Assembly: GCF_002846495.1 (NCBI RefSeq)
Contig: NZ_PJNE01000001.1
Location: forward strand, 1,798,001 to 1,862,000
Length of the DNA: 64,000 nucleotides
Reading direction: 5' to 3'
Source: Phycicoccus duodecadis
GTDB lineage: Bacteria > Actinomycetota > Actinomycetes > Actinomycetales > Dermatophilaceae
Position 1 is the stretch's first letter. Every line of letters begins with the position of its first letter. This document shows, piece after piece, positions 39,532 through 46,880 of the stretch. Both the position numbers and the translations under genes were made by a program. The notes beneath the pieces are model-generated. The model ran no database searches, was not told the DNA's origin, and was given only the letters and a program-made list of their open reading frames with translations.

Positions 39532-40551
39532 ATGCGCGTCCTCGTCTCCGGCGGAGCCGGCTACATCGGGTCCCACACCGTCGTCCAGCTCGTGGCCGCG
39601 GGGTACGACGTCGTGGTCGTCGACTCCTTCGCGAACGCCAAGCCCACCGTCGTCGGGCGGATCGAGGGGCTCACCGGGCAGCCCCTCGACGTGCGCTCCT
39701 TCGACCTCACCGACCACGACAAGACCGAGCACCTCTTCGCCGACGAGCGGTTCGACGCCGTCATCCACTTCGCGGGGTTCAAGGCGGTGGGCGAGAGTGT
39801 CGAGCAGCCCCTGGAGTACTACGAGAACAACCTGGGCTCGACCTTCTCGCTGGTGCGCGCGATGCGGCGCCACGGGGTGCGCCGGCTGGTGTTCTCGTCG
39901 TCCGCGACCGTCTACGGGGCCGAGGCGCCGGTGCCGATGCACGAGGACCTGCCCACCTCGGCGACCAACCCGTACGGCTGGACCAAGGTGATGCAGGAGC
40001 AGGTGCTGCGTGACGTCGCCGCCGCGGACCCCACGTGGCGGATCGCGCTGCTGCGCTACTTCAACCCCGTGGGCGCGCACCCCAGCGGCACCATCGGCGA
40101 GGACCCGTCGGGGCCCCCGAACAACCTGATGCCCTACATCGCGCAGGTCGCGGTCGGGCGGCGCGAGCAGCTGGCCGTCTTCGGCGACAACTACGACACC
40201 CCCGACGGCACCGGGGTGCGCGACTACATCCACGTCGACGACCTCGCGGCCGGCCACATCGCGGCGCTGCGCCGCCTGGGCGAGACCACGGAGCCGGTGT
40301 CGACCTGGAACCTCGGCACCGGGCACGGCACGTCGGTGCTCGAGCTGCTGCACGCGTTCGAGCGGGCCTGCGGGCACGAGCTGCCCTACCGGGTGATCGA
40401 CCGGCGCCCGGGCGACGTCGCCGCCTCCTACGCTGACCCGACGCGCGCCGAGGCCGAGCTGGGCTGGCGGGCGACCCGCACCGTCGACGACATGTGCGCC
40501 GACACCTGGCGCTGGCAGTCGCAGAACCCGCACGGCTACCCCGACGCCTGA
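39532..40551 (+). CDS. galE: UDP-glucose 4-epimerase
   Basis: This enzyme interconverts UDP-glucose and UDP-galactose for cell-surface sugars and galactose use. It has 339 residues. The NAD motif GGAGYIG is at 7-13, the catalytic Ser in FSSSATVYG at about 122-124, and Tyr148 and Lys152 in YGWTK. The substrate region LLRYFNPVGAHPSG and DYIHVDDLA are characteristic of GalE. TAGGGT (39519-39524) lies seven bases before the ATG, so it is probably leaderless and independently transcribed. Confidence 0.95.
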   Translation: MRVLVSGGAGYIGSHTVVQLVAAGYDVVVVDSFANAKPTVVGRIEGLTGQPLDVRSFDLTDHDKTEHLFADERFDAVIHFAGFKAVGESVEQPLEYYENNLGSTFSLVRAMRRHGVRRLVFSSSATVYGAEAPVPMHEDLPTSATNPYGWTKVMQEQVLRDVAAADPTWRIALLRYFNPVGAHPSGTIGEDPSGPPNNLMPYIAQVAVGRREQLAVFGDNYDTPDGTGVRDYIHVDDLAAGHIAALRRLGETTEPVSTWNLGTGHGTSVLELLHAFERACGHELPYRVIDRRPGDVAASYADPTRAEAELGWRATRTVDDMCADTWRWQSQNPHGYPDA

Positions 40552-40575
40552 CCCGCGCCCGCCGGGGCCCCTCGG

Positions 40576-40598
40576 CTTTTCGGGGTGACCCCGAAAAG
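40576..40598. repeat. 23-base palindrome, copy 1, downstream of galE
   Basis: The arms CTTTTCGGGGT and ACCCCGAAAAG surround a single G. The same palindrome, with a C at the centre and similar CCTCGG in front, occurs at 54495-54517. Here it lies between the convergent ends of galE and the VOC gene, so it may act as a terminator. A second, weaker stem follows (GCACCGGAC paired with GTCTGGTGC). Confidence 0.7.
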
Positions 40599-40700
40599 TG
40601 CACCGGACAAGGGTTGCGAGGCGAGGTCTGGTGCAGGAGGTCTTGTGTCGAGGCGCCCGGGTCCCGCGCTCAGCGCTGCACCCGGCGCCCGGCCCCGCGC

Positions 40701-41138
40701 TCAGCCCCGGTCGAGCCGCTGGTTGAAGCGCAGCATGTTCCCCGCCGGGTCGCGGAAGGCACAGTCGCGCACCCCGTAGAACTGGTCCTGCGGCTCCTGG
40801 AGCACCTCGCCGCCGGCCGCCACCACGTGCTCGAACAGGGCGTCGACGTCGTCGCACTGGAAGATCAGCGGGTTCATGAGCCCCTTGGCCAGCAGCGTGT
40901 CCATCGCCTCGCGGTCGGCGGCGCTGCTGCCCGGGTAGACGCCGACCGACTGCAGGGTGATCTCGAGCTCGGGCTGGGTCGGCGTGGCCAGGCTCAGCCA
41001 GCGGAAGTCGCCGTTGGTCACGTCCTGGGTCACGGTGAAGCCCAGCACGTCGCGGTAGAAGGCCATCGCCGTGTCGTGGTCGTCGACCACGAGGAAGCAG
41101 TTGCGGACGGCGAGCGAGGCGGTGGGTGAGGTCGTCAT
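40701..41138 (-). CDS. VOC superfamily (glyoxalase-like) protein
   Basis: This 145-residue protein has the two beta-alpha-beta-beta-beta modules of the vicinal-oxygen-chelate fold: NCFLVVDDHDTAMAFYRDVLGF ... then IFQCDDVDALFEHVVAAGGEVLQEP ... YGVRDCAFRDPAGNMLRF. The metal-ligand pattern is loose, so it may be a binding protein rather than an enzyme. It follows the AraC-type regulator by ten bases in the same direction, a pairing often seen. TAGCGT at 41146-41151, seven bases before the ATG, also contains the AraC stop codon. Confidence 0.82.
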   Translation of the reverse strand: MTTSPTASLAVRNCFLVVDDHDTAMAFYRDVLGFTVTQDVTNGDFRWLSLATPTQPELEITLQSVGVYPGSSAADREAMDTLLAKGLMNPLIFQCDDVDALFEHVVAAGGEVLQEPQDQFYGVRDCAFRDPAGNMLRFNQRLDRG

Positions 41139-41148
41139 GCCGACGACG

Positions 41149-41580
41149 CTAGGCCCGCACCCCGGCGCGGCGCTTCTCCGAACCTGACCGGGTGCCCGCC
41201 GGCCGGTCGGCGAGCTTGCCGACGCACGGCGGGATGACGGCCGCCGCCCCGTGCGCCCGGGCCCGGTACTCGCTCGGGGTGACGCCCAGCAGTGCCGTGA
41301 ACCGTGTCGAGAACGACCCCAGCGAGGTACAGCCCACCGCCATGCACGCGTCGGTGACCGACACGTCGCCGTGCCGCAGCAGGGCCGCGGCCCGCTCGAT
41401 GCGGCGGGTCATCAGGTGCTGGTAGGGCGTCTCGTCGTAGGCCTCGCGGAACATGCGGTGGAAGTGCCCCGGCGACATCAGGGCCTCGGCCGCGAGCGCC
41501 GGCACGTCGAGCGGCTGGGCGTAGTCGCGGTCCATCCGGTCGCGGGCGCGGCGGAGGCGCACGAGGTCGTCGCGGTGCAC
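41149..41580 (-). CDS. AraC-type helix-turn-helix regulator
   Basis: This 143-residue regulator consists almost only of the AraC DNA-binding domain: DVPALAAEALMSPGHFHRMF for the first HTH, then DACMAVGCTSLGSFSTRFTALLGVTPSEYR for the second. It lacks the usual N-terminal effector domain. The GTG at 41580 is preceded by CAGACT at 41587-41592, exactly six bases away, so it is probably leaderless. It probably controls the adjacent VOC gene. Confidence 0.85.
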   Translation of the reverse strand: MHRDDLVRLRRARDRMDRDYAQPLDVPALAAEALMSPGHFHRMFREAYDETPYQHLMTRRIERAAALLRHGDVSVTDACMAVGCTSLGSFSTRFTALLGVTPSEYRARAHGAAAVIPPCVGKLADRPAGTRSGSEKRRAGVRA

Positions 41581-41656
41581 CCGGCCAGTCTGGCACCGGG
41601 ATGCCGCGGGCCGCCGACCGTGCGGCGGATCACGAGAGGCCGGCTGGCGTCCCATC

Positions 41657-41692
41657 TACGACGTTATGTAGTTTGTACTACGCACCGTCGTA
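41657..41692. promoter_or_regulatory. Large bipartite dyad upstream of cydA, operator candidate
   Basis: TACGAC, five bases, GTAGT, four bases, ACTAC, five bases, GTCGTA form an exactly symmetric 36-base structure with 11 paired positions per side. It ends 26 bases before the cydA ATG, in the promoter region, and its centre is unusually AT-rich for this genome. It fits a dimer or tetramer operator, for example one reacting to oxygen, redox or copper state. A leader-RNA hairpin is also possible. Confidence 0.55.
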
Positions 41693-41718
41693 TCAGACCG
41701 CACCCGCAGGAGCCCCGC

Positions 41719-43176
41719 ATGGGATCGTCGCTCGACGTCGCCCGGTGGCAGTTCGCCATCACGACCGTCTACCACTTCCTCTTCGTCCCCGTGACGATCG
41801 GGATGTCGGCCATCGTGGCCTGGTTCCACCTCCGCTGGGTGCGCACCCACCGCCCCGAGTACCTCCGCCTGACGAAGTTCTTCGGCAAGCTGTTCATGAT
41901 CAACTTCGCGCTCGGCCTGGTCACGGGCATCGTGCAGGAGTTCCAGTTCGGGATGAACTGGTCCGACTACAGCCGCTTCGTGGGCGACATCTTCGGCGCG
42001 CCGCTCGCGTTCGAGGCGCTGCTGGCGTTCTTCCTGGAGTCGACGTTCCTGGGCGTGTGGATCTTCGGCTGGGGGCGCATCCCCGAACGCCTGCACGCGG
42101 CCTCCATGTGGCTGGTGCACCTCGGGACGGTGCTCTCGGGCTACTTCATCCTCGCGGCGAACTCGTTCATGCAGAACCCGGTCGGCTACCGCTTCAACCC
42201 CGAGACCGGCCGGGCCGAGATGGCCGACTTCCTCGCGGTGCTCACCAACAAGGTCCAGCTCGTCACCTTCCCGCACGTCATCCTGTCGGCCTACATGGTC
42301 GGTGGCGCAGTCGTGATGGGTGTCTCGCTGTGGCTGCTGCGCCGCGAGGCCGGCACCGCCGACGACCGGATGTACCGCCACGGCGTGCGCGTCGGCGCCG
42401 CCGTGGCTCTCGTGGCCTCGCTCGGCGTGGTCGTCTCGGGCGACCTCCAGGGCAAGATCATGACCGAGGTCCAGCCGATGAAGATGGCCGCCGCCGAGGC
42501 CCTCTACGACACCACCAGCCACGCGCCGTTCTCGGTGCTCTCGGTGGGCCCGCTCGACGGCAGCGAGGCCACCCGCATCATCTCGGTCCCCGGCCTGCTC
42601 TCGTTCCTCGGCACCGGCGACGTGAACGGCACCGTCGAGGGCATCAACGACCTCAAGGGCAGCGAGCGCGCACTGGCCGAGAAGGTGGTCGCGCAGTACG
42701 GGCCGCAGATGGCGCCCCTGGTCCTCACCGACGACTACACGCCGATCGTGCCGGTGGCCTACTGGACCTTCCGGCTGATGATGGGCCTGGGCTTCCTCAC
42801 GATGCTGCTAGCGGCGCTGACCCTCTGGGCGACCCGCGGAACGCGTGTCCCCCACGCCCGCTGGTGGCTGCTGGTCGCGGCCGTCACCCCGCTGCTGCCG
42901 GTCTTCGCCAACAGCTTCGGCTGGATCTTCACCGAGATGGGGCGCCAGCCGTGGCTGGTCTACGGCCTGATGACCACGGCTACCGGCGTCTCACCGTCGG
43001 TGGGCGTCGGCGAGGTGTGGGTCTCGATGGCCGTCTACACCCTCCTCTACGCGGTGCTGGCCGTCGTCGAGGTCAGGCTCTTCCTCACCTACGTCCGCCG
43101 CGGCGCCGCGCCCTTCGCGGACCCGGCCACCCCCGCGGACGCCGACGAGGACGCCCCGCTCCAGTTCGCCTACTGA
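41719..43176 (+). CDS. cydA: Cytochrome bd ubiquinol/menaquinol oxidase subunit I
   Basis: This is the quinol-oxidising and heme-bearing subunit of the high-affinity terminal oxidase. It has 485 residues. It begins SLDVARWQFAITTVYHFLFVPVTIG, with heme b595 ligand His19. The conserved FPHVILSAYMVGG and the proximal GRQPWLVYG near the C-terminus are seen. The Q-loop is of the short form. The ATG at 41719 has GCAGGAG upstream; the long open frame before it is not coding. A symmetric dyad lies just upstream. Its cydB partner starts 16 bases later but is broken. Confidence 0.95.
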   Translation: MGSSLDVARWQFAITTVYHFLFVPVTIGMSAIVAWFHLRWVRTHRPEYLRLTKFFGKLFMINFALGLVTGIVQEFQFGMNWSDYSRFVGDIFGAPLAFEALLAFFLESTFLGVWIFGWGRIPERLHAASMWLVHLGTVLSGYFILAANSFMQNPVGYRFNPETGRAEMADFLAVLTNKVQLVTFPHVILSAYMVGGAVVMGVSLWLLRREAGTADDRMYRHGVRVGAAVALVASLGVVVSGDLQGKIMTEVQPMKMAAAEALYDTTSHAPFSVLSVGPLDGSEATRIISVPGLLSFLGTGDVNGTVEGINDLKGSERALAEKVVAQYGPQMAPLVLTDDYTPIVPVAYWTFRLMMGLGFLTMLLAALTLWATRGTRVPHARWWLLVAAVTPLLPVFANSFGWIFTEMGRQPWLVYGLMTTATGVSPSVGVGEVWVSMAVYTLLYAVLAVVEVRLFLTYVRRGAAPFADPATPADADEDAPLQFAY

Positions 43177-43192
43177 CCCCAGGGACACCGAC

Positions 43193-43654
43193 ATGGACAC
43201 TCTCCCGCTCGTCTGGTTCGCACTCATCGGCCTGCTGTGGGCCGGCTACCTCGTCCTCGAGGGCTTCGACTTCGGGGTGGGCGCGCTCCTCCCGGTCCTC
43301 GGTGCCGGCGAGGACGCCGCCGACACCGAGAAGCGCCGTCGCGTCATGCTCACGACCATCGGGCCCCACTGGGACGGCAACGAGGTCTGGCTCATCACCG
43401 CCGGCGGCGCCACCTTCGCGGCCTTCCCCGAGTGGTACGCCACGATGTTCTCGGCCTTCTACCTGCCGCTGCTGGTGCTGCTGGTGGCGCTGATCGTGCG
43501 CAACATGGGCTTCGAGTACCGCCACAAGCGCGACGACGTCACCTGGCGCCGCCGCTGGGACGCCGCCATCGTCGGCGGCTCGGTCGCAGCGCCCCTGCTG
43601 GTCGGGGTCGCCCTCACCGACATCGTGCGCGGGCTGCCGCGGTCTACCTGCTGA
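43193..43654 (+). pseudogene. cydB: Truncated cytochrome bd oxidase subunit II (5' part only)
   Basis: The first about 149 codons are clear CydB: LVWFALIGLLWAGYLVLEGFDFGVG, GPHWDGNEVWLITAGGATFAAFP and LTDIVRGLP. CydB is normally roughly 340 residues or more, so over half is missing. After GLP the sequence changes to that of a rhomboid protease in another frame, and the cydB frame meets TGA at 43652. A bd oxidase needs both subunits, so this copy should be inactive unless another cydB exists. No cydC or cydD follows. It may be a real deletion or an assembly join. Confidence 0.85.
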
Positions 43655-44067
43655 GCGCGCTCGGCGGCTCGGTGGTCTACCTGCTGCTGGCGTCCTACCC
43701 CTCCGACGCCGAGCTGGCCGTGGGCCAGTGCGGGTCGTGGTGCCAGGGCGCGGTCGGGGCCTCGGGTGCGGTGTTCGGGCTGTTCGGGGCGTTCCTGGTG
43801 CTCCAGCGCCGCCTCGGTCGCTCGGCCGCCGGGATGTACGTGATCATCGCGCTCAACGCGGTGATCGGCTTCGTGGTCCCGGGCATCGCCTGGCAGGCGC
43901 ACCTCGGCGGCCTGCTCACCGGTGCGCTGTGCGCGGTGGTCATCGGCTACCTGGGGCGCTCGCGCGGGCCCCTGCAGCCGCCCGACCGCCGCATCCACTG
44001 GGCCGGGCTGGCCGGGGTTTGCGTGCTGCTGGTCGTGCTGGCCGCCGCCCGGTACGCCCTGGTCTGA
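43639..44067 (+). pseudogene. C-terminal part of a rhomboid intramembrane serine protease (5' end missing)
   Basis: From about 43639 the sequence reads AVYLLSALGGSVVYLLLAS and continues for 142 codons in the frame that is open to 44067. It holds the catalytic Ser in GASGAVFGLFGAFLV and the catalytic His in WQAHLGGLLTGAL, so the last four or so helices of a rhomboid protease are present. The N-terminal helices and start codon are absent, and the sequence is joined out of frame to cydB. Rhomboid genes commonly sit just before crgA in related genomes, so this end of the join looks native. Confidence 0.82.
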
Positions 44068-44098
44068 AATGTCCGCCGTCCGTTGCGTGGGCGGGGCG

Positions 44099-44171
44099 TT
44101 GTCCACAGGCTGTCCCGATGTGGATTACACGCGTGTCATTCGTCCCCAGTGTGGACAACCCCTGTGGACAA
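44099..44171. other. Cluster of DnaA boxes between the rhomboid fragment and crgA
   Basis: Three perfect TTGTCCACA boxes occur at 44099-44107 (plus), 44150-44158 (minus) and 44163-44171 (minus). A one-mismatch relative of TTATCCACA, TAATCCACA, lies at 44119-44127 (minus). All are within 73 bases of a 156-base intergenic region that also carries the palindrome ACACGCGTGT (44127-44136). No dnaA, dnaN or AT-rich unwinding segment is present, so this is not an obvious oriC. It may titrate DnaA or regulate crgA. Confidence 0.7.
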
Positions 44172-44223
44172 CTCGGGAAGGCCGGAGCCGTGGCGCGCCC
44201 CGGGTCATGGGTGGTGGGCGGCG

Positions 44224-44478
44224 TCAGCGCCAGCGGGTGGTCATCATGAAGCCGGTGAGCATCAGGGCGAACCCGACGCCGAGGTTCCAGCGGCCGATCT
44301 GCGGCACCGGGAACTGGTGCACCCCCGAGATGTAGTACGTGACGACCCACAGCAGCCCGACGACCATGAGCCCGAGCATCACCGGCACGAACCACCGCGC
44401 GTTGGGGCCCTGGTCGGCGGCGACAGCGCGCCGCGGGGGCGTGTACGTGGGCTTGGATCGACCCTTGGACTCGGGCAC
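44224..44478 (-). CDS. crgA: Cell division protein CrgA
   Basis: This 84-residue membrane protein helps assemble and regulate the divisome (FtsZ/FtsQ/PBP interaction in actinobacteria). It has two helices (about 29-51 and 63-80) and the family text RWFVPVMLGLMVVGLLWVVTYYISG and WNLGVGFALMLTGFMMTTRWR. The GTG at 44478 has a GGAGGAG site; the ORF is open further but the family starts here. It is divergent from the DUF881 gene, and a DnaA-box cluster lies just beyond its 3' end. Confidence 0.93.
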   Translation of the reverse strand: MPESKGRSKPTYTPPRRAVAADQGPNARWFVPVMLGLMVVGLLWVVTYYISGVHQFPVPQIGRWNLGVGFALMLTGFMMTTRWR

Positions 44479-44546
44479 TGGGACTCCTCCGGTTCGTTCA
44501 GCGTCGTGCCCTAGCGTAGATGCAGACGCGGGAAGGGAGGTGCGCC

Positions 44547-45305
44547 GTGGCCGGGACACACGCCGGGAGGGTCGACCGACCCTCGCCGTGGCCATGGCTG
44601 GTGCCCGTCGCCGCGCTCGTGGCCGGCTCGCTCTTCGCCTCCAGCGTGCGGGCCTCCGAGGGCGGTGCGCTGCGCGCCGACGCCGCCCGCCTACCCGACC
44701 TCATCCGCGCCCAGACCCGCACCAACGCCGAGCGCTCCGCGCGCATCGAGGCCCTCCAGGCGCAGATCGACAAGGCCACCGCGGCCATGGCCCCGGGCGA
44801 CGCCCAGACCAGCAACCTCGAGAAGCAGGCCGCGGTCCTCGCGCCGGCTGCCGGGCGCACCGCCGTGCGCGGCCCGACCCTCGAGGTCACCCTCGACGAC
44901 GCCAAGCTCGAGGGCGGCGAGCTGCCCAGCGGCGCCACCGCCGACGACTACGTCATCCACCAGCAGGACGTGCAGGCCGTGGTCAACGCCCTGTGGGCCG
45001 GCGGGGCCGAGGCGATGATGCTGCAGGACCAGCGCGTCATCTCGTCGAGCGCGGTGCGCTGCGTCGGCAACACCCTGGTGCTCCAGGGCCGGGTCTACTC
45101 CCCGCCCTACGTCATCGCGGCCATCGGTGACGTGGGCCGGATGCGCAGCTCGCTCGACAACGACCCCGAGGTCGACAACCTGCGCGCCTGGTCGGTGCGC
45201 GTCGGGCTCGGGTACGACGTCAACGAGGCCGGCCAGCGCACCTTCCCGGCGTACGGCGGCACCATCACCCCGGAGCACGCCCGGGTCGAGAGCCCCGCCT
45301 CGTGA
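44547..45305 (+). CDS. DUF881 family membrane-anchored protein
   Basis: This 252-residue protein has one N-terminal helix (about 14-34) and then a coiled-coil segment with many Arg, Gln and Glu (about 50-90). The DUF881 domain follows: RGPTLEVTLDDA, QDVQAVVNALWAGGAEAM and YSPPYVIAAIGD. The role is not established, but the gene is nearly always next to crgA and the pknB block. The GTG at 44547 has a strong GGGAGG site, which decides it over the ATG at 44520. Confidence 0.88.
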   Translation: MAGTHAGRVDRPSPWPWLVPVAALVAGSLFASSVRASEGGALRADAARLPDLIRAQTRTNAERSARIEALQAQIDKATAAMAPGDAQTSNLEKQAAVLAPAAGRTAVRGPTLEVTLDDAKLEGGELPSGATADDYVIHQQDVQAVVNALWAGGAEAMMLQDQRVISSSAVRCVGNTLVLQGRVYSPPYVIAAIGDVGRMRSSLDNDPEVDNLRAWSVRVGLGYDVNEAGQRTFPAYGGTITPEHARVESPAS

Positions 45306-45330
45306 GCACCGCCTTCTCCAGCGCGGCCCG

Positions 45331-46011
45331 GTGATCCGCCGCGTCGTCGGCGCGGTCGGCGAGCTGCTCATCACCGCCGGCGTCCTGGTGCTGCTGTTCG
45401 TCGCCTGGCAGCTGTGGTGGACCGACGTGGTCGCCGACCGCAAGCAGGCGCAGGTCGTGCAGGCGCTGGTGCAGGACTTCGGCTCCGGCCGGGCCGCCGA
45501 GGTCGGCGGTGACGCCTTCCCCGAGCTGGGGCAGCGCAAGGCCTTCGCGGTCATCCGGGTGCCGCGCTTCGGCGCCGACTACGCGCGCCCGGTCATCGAG
45601 GGGACCGACCGGCCGGTGCTCGCGCTCGGAGTGAGCCACTACGACGGCAGCGCCGCACCCGGGGCGGTGGGCAACTTCGCCGTCGCCGGGCACCGCACCA
45701 CCTACGGCCGCCCGTTCCACGACATCGACCGGCTGCGCGCGGGCGACCGGGTGATCGTCGAGACGGCCCCCACCGTGTACGTCTACGAGATCCGCAGCCA
45801 CGAGATCGTGCGCCCGTGGCAGACCGAGGTCATCGCGCCGGTGCCCGACCAGCCGGGGGAGGCCCCCACCACCGCCATGATCACGATGACCTCGTGCCAC
45901 CCGAAGTTCAGCGCGCAGTTCCGCTACATCACCCACGGCGTGCTGGTGAAGAGCATCCCGCGGGCCCAGTGGCGGGCGGCCGACTGGATGACGGTCGAGG
46001 GGGCGGGCTGA
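45331..46011 (+). CDS. Class E sortase
   Basis: This membrane-anchored transpeptidase attaches surface proteins to peptidoglycan. It has 226 residues, with one N-terminal helix (about 7-28). The catalytic His121 is in AGHRTTYGRPF, Cys189 in MTSCHPKF and Arg198 in FRYITHG, in the order His-Cys-Arg of sortases. The GTG at 45331 is the likely start, 25 bases after the DUF881 stop. No obvious LPXTG-type substrate is encoded beside it. It overlaps the next small gene by one base. Confidence 0.92.
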   Translation: MIRRVVGAVGELLITAGVLVLLFVAWQLWWTDVVADRKQAQVVQALVQDFGSGRAAEVGGDAFPELGQRKAFAVIRVPRFGADYARPVIEGTDRPVLALGVSHYDGSAAPGAVGNFAVAGHRTTYGRPFHDIDRLRAGDRVIVETAPTVYVYEIRSHEIVRPWQTEVIAPVPDQPGEAPTTAMITMTSCHPKFSAQFRYITHGVLVKSIPRAQWRAADWMTVEGAG

Positions 46012-46166
46012 TGTACGCGGCGCTGTGGCGCGCCCTGCCGGGGCCGCGCTGGCTCAAGGCCCTCGAGTGCCTCGTGCTGCTCGCGGTGGTGGTGGCCGTG
46101 CTGTTCCAGTGGGTGTTCCCGGTGGTGGCCGAGCTGCTGCCGTTCAACGAGAACACCGTCGGCTGA
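46011..46166 (+). CDS. Small single-helix membrane protein downstream of sortase
   Basis: This 51-residue protein reads RALPGPRWLKALECLVLLAVV and continues into one hydrophobic helix, then WVFPVVAELLPFNENTVG. Its ATG shares one base with the sortase stop (TGATG), so it is translationally coupled. Similar tiny proteins are often found between the sortase and pabA in actinobacteria. The function is unknown; it may assist the sortase. Confidence 0.8.
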   Translation: MYAALWRALPGPRWLKALECLVLLAVVVAVLFQWVFPVVAELLPFNENTVG

Positions 46167-46199
46167 CGCGCCCGGGGGCCCAGCGGGCACCATAGGGGG

Positions 46200-46856
46200 A
46201 TGACCCGCGTCCTCGTCGTCGACAACTACGACAGCTTCGTGTTCACGATCGTCGGTTACCTCGAGCAGCTGGGCGCCGAGTGCGAGGTCGTGCGCAACGA
46301 CGACGTGGCCCCGGCCGACGGCGCCGACTTCGACGGCGTCCTGGTCTCGCCGGGCCCCGGTACGCCCGAGGAGGCCGGGGTGTCGATGGCGATGATCGAG
46401 GCCTGCGCCGCGCGGGCCCAGCCGATGCTCGGGGTGTGCCTGGGCCACCAGGCGCTCGGGGTCGTCATGGGAGCGACCGTGGGGCGCGCGCCCGAGCTGC
46501 TGCACGGCAAGACCTCGCAGGTGATCCACGACGGCACCGGGGTGCTGGCGGGGGTCCCCGACCCCTTCACCGCCACGCGCTACCACTCGCTGACCATCGA
46601 CCCCGCGACGCTGCCCGACACGCTGGTCCCCAACGGGCGCACGAGCAGCGGCATCGTCATGGCCGTGCGGCACGCGAGCCTGCCGCTGCACGGCGTGCAG
46701 TTCCATCCCGAGTCGGTGCTCACCGAGGGCGGGCACCGGATGCTGGCCAACTGGCTGCTGACCTGCGGGATGGCGGATGCGGTCGAGCGCTCCGTCGGGC
46801 TGTCGCCGCTGGTGCACGACGCGGCCGGGGTCGCCCGGGCGGTCGCCGCCGGCTGA
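46200..46856 (+). CDS. pabA: Aminodeoxychorismate/anthranilate synthase glutamine amidotransferase
   Basis: This subunit supplies ammonia from glutamine for p-aminobenzoate (folate) or anthranilate (tryptophan) synthesis. It has 218 residues. The nucleophile Cys80 is in GVCLGHQALG, and His169 and Glu171 in FHPESVLTEGG complete the triad. VVDNYDSFVFTIVGYLEQLG is the typical opening. In this genomic position it is usually called pabA/trpG; which synthase it serves cannot be told. It converges on pknB with 24 bases between them. Confidence 0.92.
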   Translation: MTRVLVVDNYDSFVFTIVGYLEQLGAECEVVRNDDVAPADGADFDGVLVSPGPGTPEEAGVSMAMIEACAARAQPMLGVCLGHQALGVVMGATVGRAPELLHGKTSQVIHDGTGVLAGVPDPFTATRYHSLTIDPATLPDTLVPNGRTSSGIVMAVRHASLPLHGVQFHPESVLTEGGHRMLANWLLTCGMADAVERSVGLSPLVHDAAGVARAVAAG

Positions 46857-46880
46857 CCGCCGACGGGCGGCCGGCCCCGG

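Noticed and set aside
41657-41692. cydA dyad as a BlaI/CopY-type site
   Set aside because: Those sites need TACA/TGTA half-sites facing each other. The half-site orientation here is different, so no known regulator is named.
44099-44171. DnaA-box cluster as the chromosomal origin itself
   Set aside because: There is no dnaA, dnaN, rpmH or AT-rich unwinding segment nearby, and only four boxes. It is kept as a secondary cluster only.
44520-44546. Earlier ATG start for the DUF881 gene
   Set aside because: It lies only two bases after the -10-like TAGCGT, and the GTG at 44547 has a strong ribosome binding site.
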